Below, piece by piece: positions 16,859 through 25,633 of a DNA stretch of 64,000 nucleotides (position 1 is the first letter of the stretch; every line of letters starts with the position of its first letter). Below the pieces are notes generated by a model. It was not told where the DNA came from. It did not search any database and saw only the letters and a list, made by a program, of their open reading frames with translations. Both the position numbers and the translations under genes were made by a program. This stretch comes from Mucilaginibacter sabulilitoris (lineage in GTDB: Bacteria > Bacteroidota > Bacteroidia > Sphingobacteriales > Sphingobacteriaceae): NCBI RefSeq assembly GCF_034262375.1, contig NZ_CP139558.1:5208001-5272000 (forward strand). The letters are read 5' to 3'.

Positions 16859-18742
16859 TTACAAGTATATCTCACTACCCTTTTCAGTAAATTCCTTTGA
16901 TTTTTGTTCCATACCTTTTAGCAGTGCGTCTTCATCTCCTACGCCGTTCTCTTTGGCGTATTCCCTCACGTCCTGCGTAATTTTCATGGAGCAGAAGTTA
17001 GGGCCGCACATGGAGCAAAAATGGGCTATTTTGGCACCATCAGCAGGCAATGTTTCGTCGTGAAACTCTCGGGCTGTATCAGGGTCGAGCGAGAGGTTAA
17101 ACTGATCTTCCCACCTGAATTCAAACCTTGCCTTGCTCAGCGCGTTATCGCGGTATTGAGCCCCGGGATGCCCTTTAGCCAGATCGGCAGCGTGCGCGGC
17201 AATTTTATAAGTAATCACGCCGTCTTTTACGTCCTTTTTATTTGGCAGACCCAAATGCTCCTTTGGCGTAACATAGCACAGCATGGCTGTACCAAACCAG
17301 CCTATCATGGCCGCGCCAATGGCCGAGGTAATATGATCATAACCCGGCGCTATATCTGTAGTAAGCGGACCCAAAGTATAAAAAGGAGCCTCGCCACAAT
17401 GGGCCAGCTGCTTGTCCATATTTTCTTTAATGAGGTGCATGGGTATATGACCCGGCCCTTCAATAATGGTTTGCACATCGTGTTTCCAGGCTATTTTGGT
17501 GAGCTCGCCAAGGGTTTCCAATTCGCCAAATTGCGCGGCATCGTTAGCGTCGGCAATACAGCCTGGTCTTAGACCATCACCTAAAGAAAAGGCGACGTCA
17601 TAAGCTTTCATAATTTCGCAGATGTCCTCAAAATGGGTATACAGGAAATTCTCTTTATGATGAGCCAGGCACCATTTGGCCATGATAGAACCACCGCGAG
17701 ATACAATACCGGTAATCCGTTTGGCAGTCAAAGGCACGTAACGTAACAACACTCCCGCGTGAATAGTGAAGTAATCCACCCCCTGCTCGGCTTGCTCAAT
17801 TAAGGTATCCCTGAACAATTCCCAGGTCAGGTCTTCGGCTTTGCCGTTAACCTTTTCCAAAGCCTGATATATGGGCACTGTACCTATGGGAACAGGCGAA
17901 TTACGGATGATCCATTCGCGGGTTTCATGAATATTTTTCCCGGTAGAAAGGTCCATAATAGTATCGGCTCCCCAGCGGCAGGCCCATACAGCCTTTTCAA
18001 CCTCTTCTTCAATACTGGAGGTTACTGCCGAGTTACCGATGTTGGCATTGATCTTCACCAGGAAATTACGCCCAATGATCATAGGCTCTATTTCGGGATG
18101 ATTAATATTTGATGGGATAACCGCCCTGCCGGCAGCCACTTCCTGTCGTACAAATTCCGGCGTAATATATCCTTTAGGGGTGTTTGCCCCAAAACTATGA
18201 CCCTGGTGCTGATGGCTCATTACCTCATACTGCCCGTTCAATTGTTCTTTCAACAAGTCGATACGCTGATTTTCGCGGATGGCAATATATTCCATTTCGG
18301 GAGTGATGATACCCTTTTTGGCATAGTGCATTTGTGAAACATTACGTCCGGCTTTGGCACGTAGTGGCCTGGACACATGCGCAAAACGAAGGTCATTTAA
18401 ACTGGCATCGCTTAATCGCTGCTGCCCGTATTGTGAAGATATTTGATCCAGCTGCTCCACATCGTTACGGTTCAATATCCATTGTTCGCGTAAACGCGGT
18501 AAACCTTTTTTAACATCAATGGATGCATCAACATCGGTATACGGACCGCTGGTGTCATATACCGTTACCGGCGCATTGGGTTCTGTTTCGCCAAAACGGC
18601 CGTGCAATTTAGTATCGCTCAGGCTGATCTCACGCATGGCTACATGAATGTCATGGAACTGCCCTTTCACGTAAACCTTTCTGGATGCCGGGAATGGCGC
18701 GGTAGTAAGTACCTGTGTTGTCGGAATTTTTTCTGTTTTCAT
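16859..18742 (-). CDS. thiC: Phosphomethylpyrimidine synthase
   Basis: The 627-residue protein matches ThiC length and motifs. The N-terminal ThiC-associated domain contains VYDTSGPYTD. The barrel has QEVAAGRAVIPSNINHPE, WGADTIMDLSTGK and GVDYFTIHAGVLLRY. The C-terminal cluster site CSMCGPNFC (Cys576, Cys579, Cys584) binds the [4Fe-4S] cluster. It converts aminoimidazole ribotide to HMP-P by radical SAM chemistry. It lies 14 bases after thiS and is the second gene behind the TPP riboswitch. The reading frame stops just after two palindromic repeats begin on the 3' side. Confidence 0.98.
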   Translation of the reverse strand: MKTEKIPTTQVLTTAPFPASRKVYVKGQFHDIHVAMREISLSDTKLHGRFGETEPNAPVTVYDTSGPYTDVDASIDVKKGLPRLREQWILNRNDVEQLDQISSQYGQQRLSDASLNDLRFAHVSRPLRAKAGRNVSQMHYAKKGIITPEMEYIAIRENQRIDLLKEQLNGQYEVMSHQHQGHSFGANTPKGYITPEFVRQEVAAGRAVIPSNINHPEIEPMIIGRNFLVKINANIGNSAVTSSIEEEVEKAVWACRWGADTIMDLSTGKNIHETREWIIRNSPVPIGTVPIYQALEKVNGKAEDLTWELFRDTLIEQAEQGVDYFTIHAGVLLRYVPLTAKRITGIVSRGGSIMAKWCLAHHKENFLYTHFEDICEIMKAYDVAFSLGDGLRPGCIADANDAAQFGELETLGELTKIAWKHDVQTIIEGPGHIPMHLIKENMDKQLAHCGEAPFYTLGPLTTDIAPGYDHITSAIGAAMIGWFGTAMLCYVTPKEHLGLPNKKDVKDGVITYKIAAHAADLAKGHPGAQYRDNALSKARFEFRWEDQFNLSLDPDTAREFHDETLPADGAKIAHFCSMCGPNFCSMKITQDVREYAKENGVGDEDALLKGMEQKSKEFTEKGSEIYL

Positions 18743-18756
18743 ATGGAGGTGAGTTT

Positions 18757-18960
18757 TTAGCCGCCCTGGGTAGCTGTAATGATGATAATGTGATCGCCGT
18801 TGTTGAGCAACACTGTTTGCCAGTGGGCTTTGGAAACAATGGTTTGGTTAATGGCCACGGCCATGCCCTTAGCCGGGCTGCCAAGAATATCTGATAGCAA
18901 AGTTTGCACTGTGCACCCGTCCGGAATTGTATAGAGCTGCTGATTTACGGTGACTTCCAT
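18757..18960 (-). CDS. thiS: Sulfur carrier protein ThiS
   Basis: The 67-residue ubiquitin-like protein starts MEVTVNQQLYTIPDG and ends in the required Gly-Gly (IITATQGG), which becomes the thiocarboxylate sulfur donor for the thiazole ring. It is the first gene after the TPP riboswitch and is followed closely by thiC. Length and C-terminus are exactly as expected for the family. Confidence 0.95.
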   Translation of the reverse strand: MEVTVNQQLYTIPDGCTVQTLLSDILGSPAKGMAVAINQTIVSKAHWQTVLLNNGDHIIIITATQGG

Positions 18961-19012
18961 TCAATTTGTTAGTTAAGAAAATAACGATAGGAATGGCCCC
19001 GTTTAAGGAAGG

Positions 19013-19034
19013 AAAAAACAACGCGCACAGTTGC
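19013..19034 (-). terminator. Weak hairpin with T-run between riboswitch and thiS
   Basis: On the minus strand GCAAC and GTTG form a four to five base-pair stem around TGTGCGC, followed by six Ts. It is short, but it lies directly after the TPP aptamer where an expression-platform terminator would be expected. Confidence 0.35.
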
Positions 19035-19037
19035 TTT

Positions 19038-19115
19038 CACTTTTCCCTTCGGCGGTACTAACCGCATCAGGTTCAAAGGGTATTATCTCAGTCCATTAAA
19101 GGACACCCCTAAAGT
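19038..19115 (-). promoter_or_regulatory. TPP riboswitch (THI element)
   Basis: On the minus strand the aptamer begins ACTTTAGGGGTGTCC and continues CTGAGATAATACCC, ACCTGATGCGGTTAGTACCGC and GAAGGGAAAAGT. All conserved THI-box blocks are present, and P1 is closed by ACTTT with AAAGT. It precedes thiS and should repress the thi operon when thiamine pyrophosphate is plentiful. Confidence 0.97.
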
Positions 19116-19194
19116 TGCTGTAAACCTAAGTAAAAGTTTTTTAAACCGGCAAGTCTTTTTGAATTTTAATTAAACCAACCAGTTTTCATCACAT

Positions 19195-20271
19195 TCAATT
19201 TATCACATTGGCATGCTTAAAACTGAAATATTGGATAAACTTTTTAAATCGCTTTTCTGATTTGATGAATTGCTTGAGCAGGGTTAACTGATTTTGCGCC
19301 CTGATCATGTTTTGCTGTTTATAGGTGGTATGGTAATAAACATCGCCATTTAAAAAATCTGTCAGGAACCTGATGGCCTGCATGTAGATCATGTACTTGC
19401 CCGAAAAGGTGAAGTACTCTTTTTCGGCGGTTGTAAGCGCCGTACCCATTGCCGAAAGGTAGCCCTTGTAAATGGCGTAAAAACATTCCTCATTGATCTC
19501 TATCCGGCTAAAATCACGCTCTTCCTCATTGGCCGGGGAAAGGTATGTGCGTAGCATATCGCCTACATCGCTCAGGTAATAGCCGGGCATTACGGTATCC
19601 AGATCAATTACACACAGGCCGTTATGGTCTTTATCGAACAATACATTACTGATCTTGGTATCATGATGGATAACACGCAGCGGCAATTTATGATGTTCCA
19701 ATAACTGCTGATAGACAAAAAGTATGTCCTGGTGTTTATAAACTTCCTTTATAGCATCGTCGGCTATTAGTAACCTGTTGCTATTGGTAGTGCTGCAAGC
19801 CTCTTTGAACTGATCAAACCGAAGTTGCAGATCATGAAATTGTGGCAGTGTATAATGTAAATTTTCAAGGTTAAAATCCTTCAACAAATATGTAAATTTT
19901 CCAAACTGCTGAGCTGCCTCAAAAGCCTCTTTCTGATTTTTGATCTCGGTAATGGTTACAGAGTTTTCAATAAAAGGGAAAAGCCTGTAATACCCACCAT
20001 CGCTTGCTTTTACCATGTACCCGCCTGATACCGCCTTAACCGGGCCTACGAAAAGATAACTGGGTTCTGTTTGTTTTAAATAAGTTTGCAGCATGGCCAC
20101 ATTTTGGGCAATTGCTTCCGGGTTATTAAAAACACCGGTATTAATATGCTGAAGAATATAGTTTTCGGCACCGCACACCTTCCAGGTATGATTGATCAGT
20201 CCCGAACCAAATTCCGTAATTTTATAGTCATTTACATGGAGCCCATATAGTTCAAGGATCTGATCAAGCAT
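19195..20271 (-). CDS. Aminoglycoside-phosphotransferase-fold sugar kinase, NahK-like
   Basis: The ATG at 20271 gives 358 residues; an upstream TTG at 20283 is less likely. The kinase-like fold shows GSGLINHTWKV at the nucleotide loop, VIHHDTKISNVLFD as the catalytic Asp loop and CVIDLDTVMPGYYLSDVGDMLR as the metal-binding Asp. This set closely resembles N-acetylhexosamine 1-kinase (NahK), which makes GlcNAc/GalNAc 1-phosphate. The neighbouring divergent GH109 gene and the GH2-ROK-MFS genes support amino-sugar use. The exact hexosamine is not determined. Candidate operators lie just upstream. Confidence 0.8.
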   Translation of the reverse strand: MLDQILELYGLHVNDYKITEFGSGLINHTWKVCGAENYILQHINTGVFNNPEAIAQNVAMLQTYLKQTEPSYLFVGPVKAVSGGYMVKASDGGYYRLFPFIENSVTITEIKNQKEAFEAAQQFGKFTYLLKDFNLENLHYTLPQFHDLQLRFDQFKEACSTTNSNRLLIADDAIKEVYKHQDILFVYQQLLEHHKLPLRVIHHDTKISNVLFDKDHNGLCVIDLDTVMPGYYLSDVGDMLRTYLSPANEEERDFSRIEINEECFYAIYKGYLSAMGTALTTAEKEYFTFSGKYMIYMQAIRFLTDFLNGDVYYHTTYKQQNMIRAQNQLTLLKQFIKSEKRFKKFIQYFSFKHANVIN

Positions 20272-20293
20272 AATAAAGGTCAAATAGTTATAC

Positions 20294-20301
20294 CAAACGT
20301 A
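20294..20301 (-). promoter_or_regulatory. Candidate -7 promoter box TACGTTTG of the NahK-like gene
   Basis: On the minus strand TACGTTTG fits TAnnTTTG and lies 22 bases before the ATG at 20271. No -33 element is seen at the expected 19-20 base spacing. The sequence also resembles a half operator, so its role is uncertain. Confidence 0.35.
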
Positions 20302-20324
20302 CTTAATTGGTCGGCAAAAACCCT

Positions 20325-20340
20325 GCGCAAACGTTTGTGC
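20325..20340. promoter_or_regulatory. LacI-type operator palindrome upstream of the NahK-like gene
   Basis: GCGCAAACGTTTGTGC is a near-perfect 16-bp palindrome with the central CpG and AAACGTTT core typical of LacI/GalR-family operators. A second copy lies at 20532-20545 in the same intergenic region. Confidence 0.55.
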
Positions 20341-20430
20341 TTTTTTTGAGGGGCTGTAAGCCCGGCCTTTTTCGCCTGCAATAACTATTTCATATAATAC
20401 TATCGCTTATTTTCATAAATAAAAATCGGC

Positions 20431-20475
20431 GAACGATTTACGCAATAATTGATTGGCTGGAAGCGATTTACGCTT
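20431..20475. repeat. Direct repeat CGATTTACGC, two copies 30 bases apart
   Basis: GAACGATTTACGCA (20431-20444) and AAGCGATTTACGCT (20461-20474). The second copy is also an inverted repeat, AAGCG-ATTTA-CGCTT. The location between two divergent genes suggests a regulator site; no protein can be assigned. Confidence 0.4.
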
Positions 20476-20531
20476 TTAAGCTCATAATTCAGTCATTATC
20501 ATTACGGCGTCTGGCTTAAAACAACATATAT

Positions 20532-20545
20532 CAAACGTTTGCGCG
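20532..20545. promoter_or_regulatory. Second LacI-type operator palindrome, upstream of the GH109 gene
   Basis: CAAACGTTTGCGCG shares CAAACGTTTG with the site at 20325-20340. It lies 118 bases before the GH109-like start. No LacI-family gene is visible in the window. Confidence 0.5.
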
Positions 20546-20662
20546 ATAATTTTAATAATTAAAACAACATTTTTTTAAATACGATCAATAACTTCACTTC
20601 TGAAAAACACACTTGTAAACAAGCAAACCACACATAAACAATTCACATTATACTTAGCATAA

Positions 20663-22015
20663 ATGGACAGAAGAACATTCGTAAAAAGCAGCGCAATTGC
20701 AGCGGCAGGGTTTACCATATTGCCATCGGGCAGTTTATTTGCAAATGTAACCGGTAAAGCACGACTTGGTTACATTGGCGTTGGCGCACGCGGGATGAGC
20801 CACATCGCCGAAGGCGCACTGCGCGATGATGTAGAAATTGTAGCAATATGTGACACTCAGGAACATTCGCTAAATATTTGCCGTGAGTTTCTGGCCAAAA
20901 AAGGCAGACCTGCTGCTAAAGAATATACCGGTAGCGCCGACGCTTATAAAAAACTGCTTGAACGGAATGATATTGACGCCGTAATTATTGCAACACCATG
21001 GCAATTCCATTACGAGCAGTCCATTGATGGCATGAAAGCCGGCAAATATGTGGGTTGCGAAGTTATAGCAGGCTTAACTGTTGATGAGCATTGGGATATT
21101 GTTAAAACATCTGAAAAAACCGGCATACCTTATATGACCCTCGAAAATGTATGTTATCGCAGGGATGTTATGGCTGCACTGAACATGGTCAGGCAGGGCT
21201 TGTTTGGCGAACTGATACACCTGGAAGGTGGTTATCAGCATAACCTGCGCGATGTTTTATTTAACGATGGCAAAGGTAAATATGGTGGCAAAGGTGTGGA
21301 ATTTGGGCCAAAGGCTTTAAGCGAAGCACAATGGCGTACCCAGTTCAATATTGACCGTGACGGAGACCTTTACCCTACCCATGGCGCTGGCCCTGTAATG
21401 AACTATATTGATATTAACCATGGCAACCGTTTTACCAGCCTGGTTTCGTTCAGTTCAAAGGCACGCGGTCTTTCAACTTATATAGAAGAACTTGCTCCCG
21501 GTCACCCGAATGCTAAGATCAATTACAAAAATGGCGATGTAACTACCACTATGATCAATTGTGCCAATGGCGAAACTGTTATGTTATCGCACGATACGCA
21601 TTTGCCCCGCCCTTACTCGCTTGGCTTTCGGGTTCAGGGTACGAAAGGTGTTTGGATGGACGTAAATCAATCAGTATATATTGAGCATCAAGCCAAAAAG
21701 GACGATGTTTGGGACCCGGCGAAGGAATGGTTTGAAAAGTATGACCACCCACTATGGAAAAAGCACGATGCCGAGGCAGCCGGCGCCGGTCATGGCGGTA
21801 TGGACTGGTTTGTGTTTAATGCCTTTGTAGAGGCTGTTAAACAAAAGAAACAAACCCCAATTGATGTTTACGACTCAGTAACTATGAGTGTAATAGCCCC
21901 GCTATCTACGCAATCTGTTAAAGAAGGTAATAAAACACTGGAGTTCCCCGATTTTACAAAAGGGAAATGGCAAAACCGAAAAAGCACTTTTGCTTTGGAC
22001 GATAGTGGGTTTTAG
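20663..22015 (+). CDS. Gfo/Idh/MocA oxidoreductase-fold glycosidase of the GH109 type, Tat-exported
   Basis: 450 residues. The Tat signal is MDRRTFVKSSAIAAAG. The NAD-binding Rossmann motif GYIGVGARGM is at residues 37-46. IIATPWQFHYEQSIDGMKAGKYVGCE is typical of Gfo/Idh proteins. AGAGHGGMDWFVF near residue 370 carries the His-Gly-Gly segment characteristic of GH109. GH109 alpha-N-acetylgalactosaminidases use tightly bound NAD+ in a redox-assisted hydrolysis. It probably acts in the periplasm on an amino sugar. It is divergent from a NahK-like kinase and shares LacI-type operators with it. A non-hydrolytic oxidoreductase remains possible. Confidence 0.85.
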   Translation: MDRRTFVKSSAIAAAGFTILPSGSLFANVTGKARLGYIGVGARGMSHIAEGALRDDVEIVAICDTQEHSLNICREFLAKKGRPAAKEYTGSADAYKKLLERNDIDAVIIATPWQFHYEQSIDGMKAGKYVGCEVIAGLTVDEHWDIVKTSEKTGIPYMTLENVCYRRDVMAALNMVRQGLFGELIHLEGGYQHNLRDVLFNDGKGKYGGKGVEFGPKALSEAQWRTQFNIDRDGDLYPTHGAGPVMNYIDINHGNRFTSLVSFSSKARGLSTYIEELAPGHPNAKINYKNGDVTTTMINCANGETVMLSHDTHLPRPYSLGFRVQGTKGVWMDVNQSVYIEHQAKKDDVWDPAKEWFEKYDHPLWKKHDAEAAGAGHGGMDWFVFNAFVEAVKQKKQTPIDVYDSVTMSVIAPLSTQSVKEGNKTLEFPDFTKGKWQNRKSTFALDDSGF

Positions 22016-22096
22016 ACCTCATCCAACCCTCTCCAAAGGAGAGGGCTTTAAAATATTTTTTTCAAGTCTCCCCCACTGGAGGAGATTTAGAGGTGG
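22016..22096. repeat. Dispersed-type CT-rich repeat with CCCTCTCC/GGAGAGGG hairpin
   Basis: CCCTCTCC (22027-22034), AAA, GGAGAGGG (22038-22045) form an eight base-pair hairpin. A second CTCC/GGAG pair lies at about 22069-22083. Elements of the type 'accctctccaaaggagaggg' are common in intergenic DNA of Bacteroidetes. It lies exactly between two convergent genes and could act as a terminator, although no long T-run follows. Confidence 0.6.
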
Positions 22097-24766
22097 TTAA
22101 TCAACCGGCAACCCATCTTCAAAGCCCGACTGATCACCATCGCCGGTACTCTTTTCTGTATCCAGGTTCCAGGCCGAAGTTAGGAAATAAGGAGTGTTGT
22201 TCATCGCGTCCTTATTACTGTAAGTACATTTAATTATCCTCGTTTCGCCCGGAGCGAGGGATATATAATTATCGCTGAATATTACCGGTAGTATATCATC
22301 CCCTTCTTTGCCTTTTAAGGCCCTCAGGTGAACAAAAAACGCTACCGATTTGCCGGTGTTGGTAATGGTAACTTCATGGGTGGTGCTATCACTGCCCGCG
22401 CTACCTTGTATATGGCTAAGTTTTAATGCAGTTTTAGGTATTTGCTGCAACGCGGTATAATCTGTGTAAGCAGACTCTGGGGTGGTGAACCATGTTGATT
22501 TCTTCCAGTTCAGTACCTCTGCTTTTTGGGATAACCAGTACCAATTAATGCTTTGTACATTACCAGCGTTATCGGTAAGCTGTAACCTCACAAAATAAGT
22601 TGGCGATAATCCGGTTACGGCTGGTATGGCAAAAAACATTTTGGAGGCATCAGCGTCGACAGCAGCGGGTGCAGTTTTGGTGTATTTTATTGATCCATCT
22701 ATATTATAAACCGTAGCTTTTACCTGTAAGCCGGTAAACTTTTTAGCATATGAATTAATAATACCTACCTCCTTTGTTTTGTACGAATACATCACATGCA
22801 ATGGCTCCATCGATTTTTTCATGCCGAAATAGGTACCTGCAGGGTACAGGTAATAATCATAAGTATGCCAGATGATGCCCGGCCAGGGGTTGCTCAACAT
22901 CCACTGCACAACACCGGTAGCGGTATCGTATTTTTTTAATCCGTAAGCTTCCATCATAGCCCGATGGGCCTCATAGTTTTGCGCCTGTGCCTTGGCTATA
23001 TAATTTTTAATAGTTGCTGATGCCCCGTAGCGTTCCGTTAATGCCTTGTCAAATACTTTTGTTGTACCGAACGAGCCCGTACCGCAATGGTATAACCAAG
23101 CTGCTGAAGACGTTGATAGCGAATCTTTTGGAATAAATTTGATCAGGCTTTCATAAGGAGGAATAGACGGGCCCGGCGATATTTCCGTAGCGAAACTCCA
23201 GGTGCCGCCAAATTTATGGGTACTGTCAGATTCCCAATAAATAGGTGGCACCCACTCATAAGGACCGGCCATTTTTACACCGCTATAGCCCGAAACTTTC
23301 GACTTGCCTTCATTAGCAGTTGCAATTACGGGATTTGGCCATTTCAGGGCTTTTTCAATCTTCAGATAATCGCGCTCAACAGAAGTATCGGTTGGTGGCA
23401 TATCGCTGCCGTTAAGCCACACCAATAAGCTGGCTTTATTGCGCAGCCAGTACATTACGCTGCTGTCTGATGCCATGGCGACTTTACGCTCTGCTGCGTC
23501 CCAATGCTCGGGATGCTGCCATACGCCGCAGCACATCCAACCAGTCATTACCAGCATGCCGTATTTATCGCACAGGTCGTAAAAGTTATCATCCTCCATT
23601 TTACCTTCCGAACGGATGATGTTCATGTTCATATCACGCACCAGCTTCACTTCCTGCTCCTGTCTTTCGGGCGAACGGCGCTGAAAAATATCTGGTGACC
23701 ATGCCGCTCCGCGGATCATGATCTGTTTGCCGTTCACCATAAACACTCTCGATTCGTTATTTAAAAGTTTGGAATCCATTTGTTTGATACCAAATTTCTC
23801 CCACAACGTATTGCCCACTTTGCCATCAACCTCAGCCGATAGGTCTACCCTATTCAATTCGGGCTTGCCGTACTGCCAGGGCCACCAAATACGCGGATTC
23901 TGTATATTTAGTTGCTTAAAAGCCTCGGACGTAAAGGTTATATTTTTTGATTCCTTAGGCATTAAATGTACTTTTTGTTCAAAGGCTACATCATTATTAA
24001 TATGTCCTTTAATTACAGCATCCTGGGCGGTATTGGTATAGTTGGTCACTTGCGCATCTACCGTTAAATGGGCTACGGCTAATGATGGCAGATCAAATTT
24101 GGTGGTAACCAGTGGGTACTGCACTCCTACTTTGTCATAGGTTTTTAATTCAATATTATTTACTATCCCGCCGTTATAATCGGGCGGATAAGGTATCCAG
24201 TCGGCATAGTCAATTGCTAAGTCGCCTCTTGATTTGTTAGGCGTAAATGGTCTTACCACCTCCAGCGCAAGTACATTATTGCCAGTGTAATTGATGTGGT
24301 TGGTTACATCTAACTGAATGATCCTGAAAGGGCCTTTTATCCGGGTTGAATCGGCTATTTTTATGCCGTTGAGCCATACATTAGCTTTGTAATTAATACC
24401 ATGCAAACGCAGTATCACATTTTTACCATTTTCTGCCGCAGGCAAGGTAAACTCACGCCTAAACCACCAGGGTTTGTCTAATTTGGCGTCTTTTAGTTTC
24501 ATCAGGTTTCGCCCCATAAAAGGGTCAAAATCATATATCTTATTGGCCAGTAAGCCGGCAATTATAGTTGTGGGCACGCTTACCTTGTACCAGCTTTGGG
24601 TATCGTAATTTTCTTTTGAAATTTTATCGGCCGGTGCCGCATCGGTTACGGCCGACTGCATTTTCCAGTCATCCTTTAAGATCAATTGAAAATTTTCCTG
24701 CCTTGACTGCGAAAACGCCTGGCAAAAAGTAAAGGGTAAAATGAGCGTAAATATGAGCTTTTTCAT
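22097..24766 (-). CDS. Glycoside hydrolase family 2, exo-beta-D-glucosaminidase-like
   Basis: 889 residues with signal peptide (MKKLIFTLILPFTFCQAFSQ). In order there is a jelly-roll sugar-binding domain (about 30-215, with WWFRREFTLP), an immunoglobulin-like domain, the catalytic barrel, and two C-terminal beta domains. The barrel has NMNIIRSEGKMEDDNFYDLCDKYGML and GWMCCGVW. VWLNGSDMPPTD has Asp at the acid/base position and FATEISPGPSIP has Glu at the nucleophile position of CsxA-type exo-chitosanases. It should release glucosamine (or a related sugar) from the non-reducing end in the periplasm. It is followed upstream in the operon by ROK kinase and MFS transporter genes. Specificity is inferred. 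Confidence 0.85.
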   Translation of the reverse strand: MKKLIFTLILPFTFCQAFSQSRQENFQLILKDDWKMQSAVTDAAPADKISKENYDTQSWYKVSVPTTIIAGLLANKIYDFDPFMGRNLMKLKDAKLDKPWWFRREFTLPAAENGKNVILRLHGINYKANVWLNGIKIADSTRIKGPFRIIQLDVTNHINYTGNNVLALEVVRPFTPNKSRGDLAIDYADWIPYPPDYNGGIVNNIELKTYDKVGVQYPLVTTKFDLPSLAVAHLTVDAQVTNYTNTAQDAVIKGHINNDVAFEQKVHLMPKESKNITFTSEAFKQLNIQNPRIWWPWQYGKPELNRVDLSAEVDGKVGNTLWEKFGIKQMDSKLLNNESRVFMVNGKQIMIRGAAWSPDIFQRRSPERQEQEVKLVRDMNMNIIRSEGKMEDDNFYDLCDKYGMLVMTGWMCCGVWQHPEHWDAAERKVAMASDSSVMYWLRNKASLLVWLNGSDMPPTDTSVERDYLKIEKALKWPNPVIATANEGKSKVSGYSGVKMAGPYEWVPPIYWESDSTHKFGGTWSFATEISPGPSIPPYESLIKFIPKDSLSTSSAAWLYHCGTGSFGTTKVFDKALTERYGASATIKNYIAKAQAQNYEAHRAMMEAYGLKKYDTATGVVQWMLSNPWPGIIWHTYDYYLYPAGTYFGMKKSMEPLHVMYSYKTKEVGIINSYAKKFTGLQVKATVYNIDGSIKYTKTAPAAVDADASKMFFAIPAVTGLSPTYFVRLQLTDNAGNVQSINWYWLSQKAEVLNWKKSTWFTTPESAYTDYTALQQIPKTALKLSHIQGSAGSDSTTHEVTITNTGKSVAFFVHLRALKGKEGDDILPVIFSDNYISLAPGETRIIKCTYSNKDAMNNTPYFLTSAWNLDTEKSTGDGDQSGFEDGLPVD

Positions 24767-24778
24767 GCTATAGCTATT

Positions 24779-25633
24779 TTATTGTTGACTATCATAATAT
24801 AAGGCCGCGGCCCCTATAATGCCGCTATTCTGCAATTCCGACACTTCTACCTTTATACGTTCGGCAGTTTTTGTGTAGGCAAAGGTTTTGATCTCCTGCC
24901 ACATGGTTTGCTCAAAAAATTGATACGCCTGCCTGACTGAGCCCCCCAGTACAATCAATTGCGGATCATAAGCATACATCACCTGTTTTATGGCATTACC
25001 TATGTGCTTGCCCAACTCTTTATAAAGTTCTAAAGCCTTTGCATCGCCTTTTTGAGCATCCTCAAATACCTGCACCCCATCTAATCCATACACATTAGTA
25101 AAAAACGAGCCACTGCTATAATACTCCAATATATTATCCCGGTACGGAAATAACCCAAACTCTCCCGCACCGCAGTTAGATCCGGCATACAGATGTTTGT
25201 TTATCATGATACCTGCTCCTAAACCGGTTCCCAGCGTTAACCCCACCATCGAATCGACATTATGGCCCTTGCCAAAATAAAACTCGCCTACGGCGAAGCA
25301 ATTGGCATCATTATTCACATAAACGGGTATGTGGTAACGGGCTTCCATTAATTGTTTTAGGTGCACTTCTTTCCATGATGGTATATATTGTACATCATAA
25401 ACAATCCCTTCGGCTACATCAACCACACTGGGTACGCCAATGCCAATAGCCGCAACGTTATTTACCTTCAATAAGGCATCAACCACTTTATAAATATCAT
25501 TTAACACTTCTTCTACAGAGCCGTCACTCTTTATTTTTTGCGATACGATAGCTGACAGCGAACTGCCTTCAACAATCGCCCCGCGTATGTTTGTAGCACC
25601 CAGGTCAATCCCTATAACTTTAGTATTATTCAT
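24779..25633 (-). CDS. ROK-family sugar kinase
   Basis: 284 residues. The N-terminal ATP-binding motif VIGIDLGATNIRGAIVEGS, the sugar-binding VYVNNDANCFAVGEFYFG and GLTLGTGLGAGIMI are clear ROK features. The usual zinc-binding CxCGxxGC motif after GAGEFG is absent (FPYRDNILEYYSS instead). No DNA-binding domain is present, so it is an enzyme rather than a repressor. It overlaps the MFS transporter gene by eight bases and precedes the GH2 gene by 12, so it probably phosphorylates the sugar (glucosamine or glucose-type) set free by the GH2 enzyme and imported by the MFS protein. Confidence 0.88.
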   Translation of the reverse strand: MNNTKVIGIDLGATNIRGAIVEGSSLSAIVSQKIKSDGSVEEVLNDIYKVVDALLKVNNVAAIGIGVPSVVDVAEGIVYDVQYIPSWKEVHLKQLMEARYHIPVYVNNDANCFAVGEFYFGKGHNVDSMVGLTLGTGLGAGIMINKHLYAGSNCGAGEFGLFPYRDNILEYYSSGSFFTNVYGLDGVQVFEDAQKGDAKALELYKELGKHIGNAIKQVMYAYDPQLIVLGGSVRQAYQFFEQTMWQEIKTFAYTKTAERIKVEVSELQNSGIIGAAALYYDSQQ

